The notes: a model not told the origin generated them from the letters alone. Positions 1 to 8,300 are shown, numbered from the stretch's first letter. The stretch is 17,921 bases of DNA from Succinivibrionaceae bacterium UBA3769 (GCA_002372325.1 DFFT01000086.1:1-17921), one strand, 5' to 3'. Numbers and translations: made by a program.

Positions 1-2
1 TG

Positions 3-1280
3 GCGTTTCTGGATGCCTTCTCCGGTCTGGGCCCGGATGTCAGCGAGGTGGGATCCCTTTATCATACGTTTAAGGACGGCAAGAACCGCCTTATCGAGCT
101 GGCCCGGCAGCAGGATGAAAACCTGGCCGAATACAAGCTTACCCACTATCAGATCGCCGAACTGGAAAAGTTCAACCCTGCAGAAAACGAATTCACCGAG
201 ATCTCCAACGAATATGACCGGCTCAGCAATGTCAAGGTTATCGGGGACGGAGCTCAGGCGGCGCTGTCCTCCCTGAATGACGACGATGACGGCATTGTTT
301 CCCGGATGGGCTCCCTCTCCGCTCAGCTGGAAGGTCTGGCCGCCATCGATAAATCACTGCGCCCCCTGTACGACAGTCTGGAATCCGCCCGGCTGACCAT
401 TGAGGATGTCTCCGAGCAGCTTTCAGACTACAGCGGCTCTCTGGAAATGGATCCGGCCCGGATCAGCGTTATCAATGACCGGCTGGCCCAGTATGCCGAC
501 TATGCCAGAAAGTACGGCGTAAAGCCCGAGGAACTCACCGGAGTGCTGAAATCCCTGCATGAAAAGGCCGAGGGCTTTTCCTCCATCAAGGAGCAGATCG
601 AGGAATGCAAGGCCGCGGTGATTCAGGCAAAGGAAAACTTTCTTCAGAAATCCCGGGAGCTCAGTCAGAAGCGCCGGGAAAAGGCTCCGTTATTTGCCGG
701 AGAGGTAACCAGAATGCTCCGGGAGCTTTCCATGCCGGATGCGGAATTTCAGGTGGCGTTCCGGGAGGGCGAAAACATTTCCGAAAACGGCATTGACGTT
801 ATTGACTTCATGTTTTCCGCCAACAGGGGCCTGGCCCCCGGTCTTATCGAAAACACTGCCTCCGGCGGCGAAATCAGCAGAATCGCCCTCTCGGTGCTGG
901 TGCTCACCGCAAATAAGATTTCCGCCCCGACGCTTATTTTTGATGAAATCGACACCGGCATCAGCGGCAGAACCGCCGCCATTACCGGAAAGCTTCTCCG
1001 GCTTTTGGGCAGGCATTCTCAGGTCATCACCGTTACCCATCTCCCCCAGGTGGCGGCTTCGGCTCATCACCAATACGAGGTGAAAAAGGAGACGGTAAAT
1101 GACGTTACCGAGAGCTCGGTAACCGAACTGGACACCGCCGGAAGAGAGCAGGAAATCGCCCGGCTTCTGGGGAGCTCCGAGATCACCGAGGCGGCGCTGG
1201 CAAATGCCCGGGAGCTTCTGGGAAATCAGGCCCGGGAAACTGCCAACACCACTCTGGAGGAGCTTCTTCAGGGGGATTAG
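3..1280 (+). CDS. recN: DNA repair ATPase RecN, C-terminal part
   Basis: RecN is an SMC-like cytoplasmic ATPase that acts at DNA double-strand breaks with RecA. The reading frame is already open at the left edge (frame starting at base 3), so the N-terminus with the Walker A motif lies outside; about 425 residues are visible against roughly 550 in E. coli RecN. Visible parts are a long charged, heptad-like coiled coil, the ABC signature TASGGEIS near 856-880, the Walker B stretch LIFDEIDTGISG near 933-970, and the H-loop region VTHLPQVAA near 1030-1055. The stop is the TAG at 1278-1280. No obvious intrinsic terminator follows. Copies of the last 130-200 bp recur at 3333-3464 and 4514-4695. 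The internal ATG at 48 is not the true start because homology continues upstream of it. Confidence 0.96.
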   Translation, partial: AFLDAFSGLGPDVSEVGSLYHTFKDGKNRLIELARQQDENLAEYKLTHYQIAELEKFNPAENEFTEISNEYDRLSNVKVIGDGAQAALSSLNDDDDGIVSRMGSLSAQLEGLAAIDKSLRPLYDSLESARLTIEDVSEQLSDYSGSLEMDPARISVINDRLAQYADYARKYGVKPEELTGVLKSLHEKAEGFSSIKEQIEECKAAVIQAKENFLQKSRELSQKRREKAPLFAGEVTRMLRELSMPDAEFQVAFREGENISENGIDVIDFMFSANRGLAPGLIENTASGGEISRIALSVLVLTANKISAPTLIFDEIDTGISGRTAAITGKLLRLLGRHSQVITVTHLPQVAASAHHQYEVKKETVNDVTESSVTELDTAGREQEIARLLGSSEITEAALANARELLGNQARETANTTLEELLQGD

Positions 1281-1364
1281 AATAGATATCGCCCTCATTC
1301 ACGGTCAGGGATGGCAAGAGGATGAGAAAACCGAGATGCCAAGCATATTCGCCTGACATATTCG

Positions 1365-1640
1365 CCTGTTGGGCAAACCGAACGGCCATGTCGTCATGGC
1401 ATCTGAAATCGCCGCATGAGTCATTACAGCCCTCTGAACCCGCGTGCGAGGCCATCGTACTCAGAGGCCCGGGGAACGCAGCCGCCGGCAGCAGGCACTG
1501 CCGTCGATCTTGCAATCTCCTTTATCAAACCCCCGTTTGTTCACTCCTTGTTTCGCTGCATACGGAGCGAGGGTGCATTTTCTGGCATCGCCGGGAAGCA
1601 TTGCCTTATTCTTCAATTGTTTTAAAAACAGGTTCTGCGG
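1365..1640 (-). pseudogene. Decayed C-terminal fragment of a DUF6273 protein
   Basis: Read on the minus strand, the segment APYAAKQGVNK...DKGD...LRSPG (about 1465-1590) matches the C-terminal part of the DUF6273 protein encoded at 3905-4459, which reads APYAVKQGVNK...DKGE...WWLRS. The fragment reads CCRRLRSPG where the relative reads CWWWLRS, then hits a stop after PGL. In another frame it continues as GSEGCNDSCGDF...DDMAVRFA (about 1370-1440), resembling the usual DUF6273 ending with a GVRPAL-like motif. The fragment therefore has a frameshift, has lost its tryptophans and lacks the N-terminal two thirds. No start codon with a ribosome binding site is present. I interpret it as a dead remnant. 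The family assignment rests on motif memory and on similarity to the neighbouring copy. Confidence 0.7.
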
Positions 1641-1719
1641 CAAAGCCCGCGATCCTTGATCACTCAATCAATTTCAATCCCGCGGATTCCGAGGAGCGCT
1701 GAAATTGTCTGATATGTTA

Positions 1720-1819
1720 GTGTGAAAAATCAAGTATCACTAATCTTGAATTTGTGTGAAAACCAAGCATCACTAATCTTGAATTCGTGTGATTTTTATG
1801 GTTTGCTAAACTTGAAAAA
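1720..1819 (+). repeat. Three tandem 33-34 bp direct repeats upstream of an ATPase gene
   Basis: Three consecutive units begin with GTGTGA and carry CTAATCTTGAA (CTAAACTTGAA in the last) after 13-14 variable bases. They lie at 1720-1753, 1754-1786 and 1787-1819. The first two units are close to identical; the third keeps only the two conserved blocks. The first unit also contains an inverted pair, TTAGTG at 1717-1722 and CACTAA at 1738-1743. The array ends 61 bp before the ATG at 1881. A spacing of 33-34 bp is about three helical turns, which would put bound proteins on one face of the DNA. It could be an operator array for the ATPase gene or part of a mobile unit boundary; no function is known to me. 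Confidence 0.75.
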
Positions 1820-1880
1820 GTGCTATGTCTTTTAACATGAGCTGCGAATACCTGACTGTCGCAAAACAAGGCAGGTGCCT

Positions 1881-3233
1881 ATGAAACGGAAAATATATGA
1901 CACCATGGTACGCTGGAAACAGGAAAGCTCCGGCAAAACCGCCCTTCTTATTGACGGAGCCCGTCGTGTTGGAAAAAGCTATATTGCCGAAGAATTTGCC
2001 AGGACGCAATATCGATCCTACATTCTCATCGACTTCAGCAGAGCAGGCAAGGAGGTTCGAGATCTTTTTGAACAAAACCTGAATGATCTTGACTCCTTCT
2101 TTATGTATCTCTCCGCAATATACGGAGTTACCCTGTACCGGAACGATTCCCTCATCATTCTGGATGAAATTCAGTTTTTCCCCAGGGCAAGATCGGCAAT
2201 TAAGTATCTGGTGGCCGACGGGCGCTACCATTACCTCGAGACCGGTTCTTTAATGTCCATCCGCCAAAATGTGGCTGACATTCTGATTCCCTCCGAGGAA
2301 CGGCATCTGAAAATGTATCCCCTGGATTTTGAGGAGTTCCTTTGGGCCATGAACGAAACCCCGCTGGCGGATCTGATGAAAGTCTGTTTCGAAAAGAAAA
2401 AGGAAATGGGATCTGCTCTTCACAGAAAGGCCATGACGCTGTTCAGAAAATATCTCATTATAGGCGGCATGCCGCAAGCCGTCTGTACCTATCAGGAAAC
2501 ACAGGATTTTGCAAAAGCCGATGCCATAAAGCGGGACATCCTTGAACTGTACCGGCAGGACATCGCAAAACATGCCAAAGGGTATGAAAGAAAAGCTGAA
2601 GCTGTTTTTGACGAAATCCCGGAACAGTTATCCCGGCATGAAAAAAAATTTGTGCTGTCGGCGCTGGGAAAAGGCGCCAGATTCAGAGACTACGAAAGCG
2701 CCTTCCTGTGGCTGGAGGATGCCATGATATGCAATGTCTGCTATAACTCCTCCGCTCCTGATGTCGGCATCAGAATGAACCGGGATCGCACCGCATTAAA
2801 GCTGTATTTTGGCGATACCGGTCTCCTGATAAGTCATGCCTTTGACGAAAACGGTCTGGTCACGCAGGAAATCTATAAAAAGCTCCTCTTAGGCAAACTG
2901 GAAGTAAACGAGGGCATGATTTTCGAGAACATCGTAGCTCAGATGCTGACCGCCTCCAGACACCGGCTGTACTTCTATTCAAACTCTTCCAGAAATGATA
3001 AAAATGCCCGGATGGAGATAGACTTTCTGATCACCAGGAGAAAAATCACCGGCAGACATAACGTTTCTGCAATAGAAGTGAAATCAGGATCGCGATACAC
3101 CTATTCGTCTCTCCGGAAGTTCATGGACAGGTACCGAGAACAGCTTGATGTTCCTTACATTCTGCATACTGCCGATTATTACGAAAAGGACGGAATAGCA
3201 TTCCTCCCGGTATACTGGACCTGGCTGCTCTGA
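1881..3233 (+). CDS. AAA ATPase with DUF4143/PD-(D/E)XK-like C-terminus
   Basis: This 450-residue protein belongs to the large family of AAA ATPases with a DUF4143-type C-terminus, whose biological role is poorly known. Walker A is GARRVGKS (residues 26-33), Walker B is LIILDEIQ (91-98), and an ETGS sensor-like motif follows. The C-terminus carries EID (379-381) and EVK (399-401), the spacing of a PD-(D/E)XK nuclease-like core. The ATG at 1881 is preferred over the in-frame GTG at 1875 because AAGG lies at a suitable distance upstream. The gene stands alone: a triple direct repeat precedes it, and recombination debris lies on both sides (DUF6273 remnant at left, recN relic at right). It was probably acquired horizontally as a unit. 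The ATPase assignment is firm; the biological role is not known. Confidence 0.9.
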   Translation: MKRKIYDTMVRWKQESSGKTALLIDGARRVGKSYIAEEFARTQYRSYILIDFSRAGKEVRDLFEQNLNDLDSFFMYLSAIYGVTLYRNDSLIILDEIQFFPRARSAIKYLVADGRYHYLETGSLMSIRQNVADILIPSEERHLKMYPLDFEEFLWAMNETPLADLMKVCFEKKKEMGSALHRKAMTLFRKYLIIGGMPQAVCTYQETQDFAKADAIKRDILELYRQDIAKHAKGYERKAEAVFDEIPEQLSRHEKKFVLSALGKGARFRDYESAFLWLEDAMICNVCYNSSAPDVGIRMNRDRTALKLYFGDTGLLISHAFDENGLVTQEIYKKLLLGKLEVNEGMIFENIVAQMLTASRHRLYFYSNSSRNDKNARMEIDFLITRRKITGRHNVSAIEVKSGSRYTYSSLRKFMDRYREQLDVPYILHTADYYEKDGIAFLPVYWTWLL

Positions 3234-3332
3234 GCGATTGCAAATCTCATCATATGCTAACCCTGTCGGCCTCGTAATCTTCTCGGACAAGCACGGCGCT
3301 GAAAAGTCCCGCATCCTTCATCCAAATACGTG

Positions 3333-3464
3333 AAGCAGAAAATAGCCCGGCTTCCGGGGAGCTCCGAGATCACCGAGGCGGCGCTGGAAAATGCCCGGGA
3401 GTTTTTGCGAAATCAGAACCGGTAATCAGCAAATACCGCCTGGAGGAAATTCTTCAGGGAGGGA
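3333..3464 (+). pseudogene. Relic copy 1 of the recN 3' end
   Basis: The stretch matches the end of recN (about 1146-1277) at high nucleotide identity. In frame it encodes IARLPGSSEITEAALENAR, against IARLLGSSEITEAALANAR in RecN. A stop then interrupts it (CGG TAA near 3419-3424) and a one-base shift precedes the ending that corresponds to LEELLQG. Nothing of recN upstream of this part is present. It is not expected to be translated. Confidence 0.85.
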
Positions 3465-3507
3465 TCGGCATTAATTTATGAAGCTATTCCTGGTTTGAAC
3501 GACGCCA

Positions 3508-3569
3508 CATGTTAATTCACTGTTACAAAAAAGTTAAAAACTTGCTTTTTCTGTAACAAATGTAACATG
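3508..3569 (+). promoter_or_regulatory. Nested inverted repeat in leader of small membrane gene 1
   Basis: Outer arms CATGTTA (3508-3514) and TAACATG (3563-3569) enclose inner arms GTTACA (3522-3527) and TGTAAC (3552-3557). Between them sits AAGTTAAAAACTT followed by a short T-run. It could be a transcription factor operator of the TGTTACA/TGTAACA type, or an RNA hairpin in the leader. The position, about 46 bp before the start codon, suits either. Confidence 0.5.
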
Positions 3570-3615
3570 ACGCTGTTTTTATTTTTAACCAAAGTTTTTG
3601 AAAGGTATTCTTTCT

Positions 3616-3921
3616 ATGGGCAGATTGTACTATTTCCTCGCTATAGTTGCTATCAACGTTATCGGCATCGCTGGCACCTTAGGCTGTGCATTCAGGGGAG
3701 ATCTGATGCAGATGCAGACTCCTGAGGCTGTGCAGGCCTATACTGAGCAGACCGCCAATTACTGTTATGCAATTTATGCCATTGCCAGCATTCTGACTCT
3801 GGCTGCCACCTACTTCCGTCTGGCTAATGCCGGCATGAACAAGCTGCTGACTCTTCTCATGTTCGTTCCTCTGGTTAACTACTTCTTCATGATTTTCCTC
3901 TTCTTCAAGAAGGGCAAATAG
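3616..3921 (+). CDS. Small three-helix membrane protein, DUF805-like, paralogue 1
   Basis: This 101-residue, highly hydrophobic protein has predicted membrane segments near residues 4-24, 50-66 and 78-96. The C-terminal pattern YFRLANAGMN...FVPLVN...FLFFKKGK resembles the end of DUF805 inner-membrane proteins, which are of unknown function. The ATG at 3616 is chosen over the in-frame TTG at 3598 because AAAGG at 3601-3605 is its ribosome binding site and the paralogue starts at the matching ATG. Its loop (residues about 25-50) is the part most different from the copy at 4847-5164. Its 3' end overlaps the convergent DUF6273 gene by 17 bp, and the terminator found behind copy 2 is missing here. 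Confidence 0.75.
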   Translation: MGRLYYFLAIVAINVIGIAGTLGCAFRGDLMQMQTPEAVQAYTEQTANYCYAIYAIASILTLAATYFRLANAGMNKLLTLLMFVPLVNYFFMIFLFFKKGK

Positions 3922-4459
3922 AACGCAGCCACCACCAGCAGGCTCTGCCCTCGATCCTGCCTTCTCCTTTATCAGGGCAGTATTTGTTCACCCCTTGTTT
4001 CACAGCATACGGCGCGGGGTGCTCTTTTCTGGCCTCCCTGCTCTCAAAAAAAATTTCCGCCTCGGCAAGGCTCAGGCAGAACACCCGATCCTCCGTGCTG
4101 TTTCCTCCTGAGGTGCCGTACTCGGGGTTGTCATCATTGGCAAGCTTCGACAGCGCAATCATTTTCTGCTCTTCCCCGGTAAAGGCATTCCTGAGAAATT
4201 CCCCGTTCAGCCATGTCCGGAGATCGCAGTTTTCCCAGGTCATGTCTTCCTTGTAATAAGCCTGATACGGCTTGCAGTCCAGAGCGCATCGGGAGATAAG
4301 AAGTACCGTGGTACCGGAAGTTTGCAGCGCCAGCCATTCTATGGGAGTTTTCTCGCCGCTGTTCTCCTGGCAATAGCGGCCAAACCCGACACAGTCCCCC
4401 TTCTTAATTCCCGAAAATATTGATTTCAGAAAAACGGCAGTTATGCCAGTTGCATCCAT
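3905..4459 (-). CDS. DUF6273 protein with replaced C-terminus
   Basis: This is a 184-residue protein of the DUF6273 type, a family of unknown function common in anaerobes. Recognisable motifs in order are IKKGDCVGFGRYCQ, PIEWLAL, LLISRCALDCKPY, TWENCDLRTWLN, FCLSLAEAEIFF, YAVKQGVN and WWWLRS (residues 175-180). Family members normally continue with PG and 35-45 more residues ending in a GVRPAL-like motif. Here four foreign residues (ICPS) and a stop follow, read from the reverse strand of the neighbouring membrane protein gene. The break lies at about 3921/3922. I choose the ATG at 4459 rather than 4498 because a perfect AGGAGG sits nine bases upstream. The product may be unfolded or non-functional. 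Confidence 0.72.
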   Translation of the reverse strand: MDATGITAVFLKSIFSGIKKGDCVGFGRYCQENSGEKTPIEWLALQTSGTTVLLISRCALDCKPYQAYYKEDMTWENCDLRTWLNGEFLRNAFTGEEQKMIALSKLANDDNPEYGTSGGNSTEDRVFCLSLAEAEIFFESREARKEHPAPYAVKQGVNKYCPDKGEGRIEGRACWWWLRSICPS

Positions 4460-4513
4460 TGCAGCAGCCCTCCTGAGAGTAAATACATATTCTGTCATCA
4501 GGTAAAGGCAAAT

Positions 4514-4695
4514 AAGGAGAAGGTAAACGATGTTACCTGAAATTCGCGGACTCTGCCTGGAGAGAACAGAAAAACTCCTGATTTCCGGGAAACTCCGATA
4601 TCACCGGAACTGCTCTGGCTGATGCCCGGGAGTTTTTGCGAAATCAGAACCGGTAATCAGCAAATACCGCCTGGAGGAAATCCTTCAGGGAGGGA
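4514..4695 (+). pseudogene. Relic copy 2 of the recN 3' end
   Basis: This copy matches recN from about 1085 to 1277. It begins with AAGGAGAAGGTAAACGATGT, equivalent to the codons for KETVNDV, followed at once by a stop. It is more diverged than relic 1 in its first 100 bases but nearly identical to relic 1 from 4622 onward. Its left end abuts the 5' end of the DUF6273 gene. It has no coding potential. Confidence 0.75.
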
Positions 4696-4737
4696 TCGGC
4701 ATTAATTTATGAAGCTATTCCTGGTTTGAACGATGCC

Positions 4738-4801
4738 CATGTTAATTCACTGTTACCAAAAAGTTAAAAAACTTGCTTTTTTCTGTGAAAAATGTAACAT
4801 G
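4738..4801 (+). promoter_or_regulatory. Inverted repeat in leader of small membrane gene 2
   Basis: Outer arms CATGTTA (4738-4744) and TAACATG (4795-4801) are preserved exactly as in the first leader. The inner pair has decayed: GTTACC faces CTGTGA, where copy 1 has GTTACA and TGTAAC. Retention of the outer arms in both copies hints that they matter, although the duplication may simply be young. Confidence 0.4.
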
Positions 4802-4846
4802 ACGCTGTTTTTATTTTTAACCAACGTTTTTGAAAGGTATTCTTTT

Positions 4847-5164
4847 ATGGGCAGATTGTACTATTTCCTCGCTATGGTTGTTATCGGCATTATCGGCACC
4901 GCTGGCGCCTCAAGCTGTGTAAACCTTTCTCAGGAAGCTCTGATGCAGGCTCAGACTCCTGAAGCTATGCAGGCCATTATTGAGCAGTCCGTTAATTACC
5001 CTAAGCTTTATGCAATTTATGCCATTACCGGCATTCTGACTCTGGCTGCCACCTACTTCCGTCTGGCTAATGCCGGCATGAACAAGTTTCTGACTCTTCT
5101 CATGTTCGTTCCTCTGGTTAACTTCTTCTTCATGATTTTCCTCTTCTTCAAGAAGGGCGAATAA
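4847..5164 (+). CDS. Small three-helix membrane protein, DUF805-like, paralogue 2
   Basis: This 105-residue paralogue of the protein encoded at 3616-3921 is nearly identical at the N-terminus (MGRLYYFLA) and over the last 50 residues. It differs mainly in the loop (CVNLSQEALMQAQTPEAMQA). It has the same three predicted membrane segments and a basic KKGE tail. The ATG at 4847 is chosen because AAAGG lies eight bases upstream; an in-frame ATG at 4733 lies in the duplicated non-coding leader. An intrinsic terminator follows at 5225-5257, so this copy keeps a complete transcription unit. The function is unknown, and the DUF805 resemblance is limited to the C-terminal pattern. Confidence 0.75.
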   Translation: MGRLYYFLAMVVIGIIGTAGASSCVNLSQEALMQAQTPEAMQAIIEQSVNYPKLYAIYAITGILTLAATYFRLANAGMNKFLTLLMFVPLVNFFFMIFLFFKKGE

Positions 5165-5224
5165 TTACCCCGGGCACATGGCAAGTCTTCATTAGGAAGC
5201 AAAAAGAAGATCACCAAAACCGGA

Positions 5225-5257
5225 AGCCTGTCGCTGTCATGGCGGCAGGCTTTTTTT
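5225..5257. terminator. Rho-independent terminator between convergent genes
   Basis: A ten-base-pair stem with one G-T wobble (AGCCTGTCGC / GCGGCAGGCT, 5225-5234 and 5242-5251) has a seven-base loop and a run of seven T on the plus strand. On the minus strand it is preceded by A and followed by CCGGTTTT, so it may also stop transcription coming from sbcC. Confidence 0.85.
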
Positions 5258-5301
5258 GCGGCGCGATAAGCTCCGGCCCGGCTGAAATGCCCCCTGCGGA
5301 C

Positions 5302-5322
5302 ACCGGGCGGAGGCCCGGTTTT
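5302..5322 (+). terminator. Second hairpin between the membrane gene and sbcC
   Basis: The stem ACCGGGC / GCCCGGT (5302-5308 and 5313-5319) has a four-base loop and is followed by TTTCC. It is very stable but has only a short T-tract, so it may be an auxiliary terminator or an mRNA 3' end stabiliser for the convergent transcripts. Confidence 0.4.
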
Positions 5323-5349
5323 CCGGGGACGGCTTTCAATGTTTACCGG

Positions 5350-8300
5350 TCACATTATGCCAGCGCTTTCCATAATGACCTCGCTCTTAGAGGGATCGTT
5401 ATTTGAATGCTGCACCCGGATTTTTGACTTTATCATGGTGCCATGAACCACCTGATCCACGTGAGTGATAATGCCAATCTGACGCTGCGTTACCGTGTTC
5501 AGAGTGCTTATCACTTCATCCAGACGTTCATTGTCCAAGGTATCAAAGCCTTCATCGATAAACATATTGTCTACCCGGATATTGCCGGAGATGAGATCCG
5601 AAAGACCCAGCGCCAGTCCCAGGGCTACCCGGAACTTTTCGCCGCCGGAAAGGGAGTTTATGATGCGGTTCGTATCCCCCTGATAATGGTCGGTAACGAG
5701 TATATCCAGAGAATTTGCCGTTTTTTCGCTGCCGGTCTGCCGTTCCGCCTGCTGAAGCTCATACCTGCCGCCGGTAAAGCTCCGAATGTAGAAATTGGCC
5801 TTGCTCATAAGATAACTGAAGGTGATGGTCTGCGCATAGGCGGCAAAGCTTTTTTTCTTTTCAAACATCTCAGCGAGCTTATAAAGAGGCCCGTTATCAT
5901 TTTTGAGCTTCTCTTCCTTTTCCTGACATTCCTGAAGTGATTTAAGATTATCTTCATTGCTGCGCAGTTTGAAGGAAAGTTCGTTTTTGTCGCTGTCTAT
6001 CTTATTCCAGCTTTGGGCAAGCTCCTCCTCCAGCCCCTCGCGAAGACCGCCTTCCGGAGTAAAATCATCATCGGAAAGCCCTTTGCGATGCTGCTCAAGG
6101 GAATTATTAAGCTTGTTCAGCACAGCATTCTGTTCCCGGAGCTGATTGCCGGTTTCGGAAAGGCGATCCTGCACGTTCTTAACGGCAGCTTTGGCGCTGT
6201 TGTACAACTCGGAACGAATATCAAGTCCGGTAATGATTTCCGCTCCTGAAAATTCTTCGTTAGCGCTGGCAATCAATGCGGCCTTCTCTGTCATTTCAGT
6301 CTGCTTGTCAGAAAGTTCCTTTCTGATGTTATTAAGCTCTCTGGTATTATTCTCCATAAGAACCTGATGGTTTTTAACCGCGTTTTCACTGTTGTTAAAG
6401 TTAAGTTCAGCATCCTTAAGCTCCTTTTCCGCCGCAGATACGGCTTTTTCCAGGAATTCCCTAAGACCGGTAAGGCCGCGGCCATCGGTTATGCGTTCGA
6501 TTTCAGCATCGGTCTCAGCCTTTTTATTTTTGGTATCGGCCAGCTCTGCTTCAAAGCCCTGTCGCCGGGCTTTCGCAGCTTCCTGCCGTTCCTGACATCC
6601 GGTGATACTGGCGTTGATGCCCTTAAGCTCAGCGTCCAGCTTTTCCAGCCGGCCGGGATAGGCGGATAACCGCTCTGCCGTTTCTGAGAGTTCCTTAATT
6701 CGGGTTTTGAACTCCTTATCAGCAACTCCGGCCAGTTCCTCCCAGATGCTTCTGATAAAGGCGCTGTCAGTTTTAACCAGAAGAGACTCCAAATGGGCTG
6801 AGGTTTCCGTAATTTGAGCTCTGATCTTATTCAGGCTTTCCTGGTCCTTTTGGTAGCTCTCACAGGCATTCTGCGCCTTCCGGAGGATCGCCCGGGCGGT
6901 TTTGAGCTCCTTCTCCGCTCCCGAAATTTTGTCAGATCCGGTTTTGAGACTTGCCTCATAGGCCTTCAGACTATCAGCGCAGCGTGTTCCTCCGGAAAGA
7001 TTTTCTGTAAATTCAGAAACTGCCGGAGCTAAAGCAAGGGAGGAAACGCCTGAGACGGAAGCCTGAGCATCCAGATAAGAAAGGAATGCGCCTAAGATGC
7101 CTGACAGCCGGGCAAGATCGCCATTTAAGAAATCGCCGGAAGTCCTGAGGAACTCATTCCCCGGATCTGAAAGGTCGCTAAGCTCCTTTCGGACGGAAAT
7201 TATACCCGAGAGAGCGGTCTCCGGGAGGCTTGCCCCGAGATCTGCCGCATTACTGAGGTTTCCGGAAAGCTGCTCCAGTTCCGTTTTTATATCCTGATGC
7301 TTGCGCTGCATCAGATCCTTCAGATTTTCCAGTGCCTTAATATCATCATTAAAGCGCTGGCGGGCCCGGGTCAGCTCATCTTCGGAAGCTCTGATATCCT
7401 TCTCAAATTTATTGCGGCAGGTCTGGACCTTGTCATGCCCCGACAAAAGCTTTTCAAGACTGGCGGTGTCCTCTGCTATTTTCTGATCCAAAAGAGCGAT
7501 GTCACCGGCGATTCTTTCTTTCTGAGCCGTCTTATCTGCGCGCTCCTTGCTGGCATATTCAAGACTGCTATTATTAGCTTTAGTGTTCCGGGTATTGTTA
7601 TCAAGGGCTCTGTTAGTCTCGGAAATACGCTTTACGGTTTCTTCATAGCACCTGACCCGGGACTGGTACTCCTCCTGAGAGCTCTCTTTGATAAGATCCC
7701 GGAATACCTTTTGAATAACCTCATCACCGGAAACAGTTAAGGAATCTCGATCCTTAAGATCGCTTTCCTTCTTCTCCCGGAGACTCTTAAGAGCATTGTT
7801 AAGATCATCAATCTGATCCCGGGCAGCGGGGATCTCCTCGCGGGATCTGGGTACTGCGCGGATTATGTCATCAATTTCCGTTAGCGCGCCAGAAGTCTTA
7901 TCAAGGGTATCTGTCCGGAACTTAGCAAGATCGGCCGCAGCGTTACTGAGATCTTCCTTAAGAGCATTAAGGGCGGCGGTTTTATCAAATCCCGGATATG
8001 CCTCAGCCCGCTCCAGATCCTGCTGATCCCCGGCAGCGATTCCGGAAATCTCAGAGAGCGCGGTACCGGTAAGAAAATGAAGCCCTAAGCCCTTTTCCGC
8101 TGTTTCCTGAAGCAGTGTCTTCAGCTTGGCAATGATACCGGATACCGGAGGTTCTGCCCCTGATGCCATTCCGGCCAGAGTATTAAAAAGCCCTGTTATC
8201 TCATCACGGCCGGCAGCAAGATCCTTAACACCTCCGGCGATATTGCGGATTTCCTTTATAAGATCCTTCCGGTATTTATCGATACAGGTTTCCAGAGCTG

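Larger units (their letters stand above)
3391..3921 (+). repeat. Duplicated block, copy 1 (recN relic tail, leader, small membrane gene)
   Basis: From ATGCCCGGGAG at 3391 to the end of the small membrane protein gene, the sequence is closely repeated at 4622-5164. The match covers the recN relic tail, the AT-rich leader and the coding region. Similarity is highest in the leader and the 3' half of the gene. After the stop codon the two copies diverge abruptly: copy 1 continues into DUF6273 sequence, copy 2 into a terminator. Confidence 0.85.
4622..5164 (+). repeat. Duplicated block, copy 2
   Basis: This is the partner of 3391-3921, with the same order of recN relic tail, leader and membrane protein gene. 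It is slightly longer because the protein loop has extra codons. The two copies are in direct orientation about 1.23 kb apart, so recombination between them would delete the DUF6273 gene and one membrane gene. Confidence 0.85.

Noticed and set aside
690..1298. A 202-codon frame on the minus strand opposite recN
   Set aside because: It is complementary to the conserved ATPase core of recN; its product is G-rich and resembles no protein.
1666..1690. The phrase CAATTTCAATCCCGCGG resembling the end of some CRISPR repeats
   Set aside because: It occurs once only, so there is no array.
1322..1702. A 126-codon plus-strand frame behind recN
   Set aside because: The minus strand of the same stretch carries recognisable DUF6273 motifs, so the plus-strand frame is a by-product of decayed antisense DNA.
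1720..1819. Short CRISPR array
   Set aside because: The units follow one another without unique spacers, and the third unit is degenerate. No cas gene is near.
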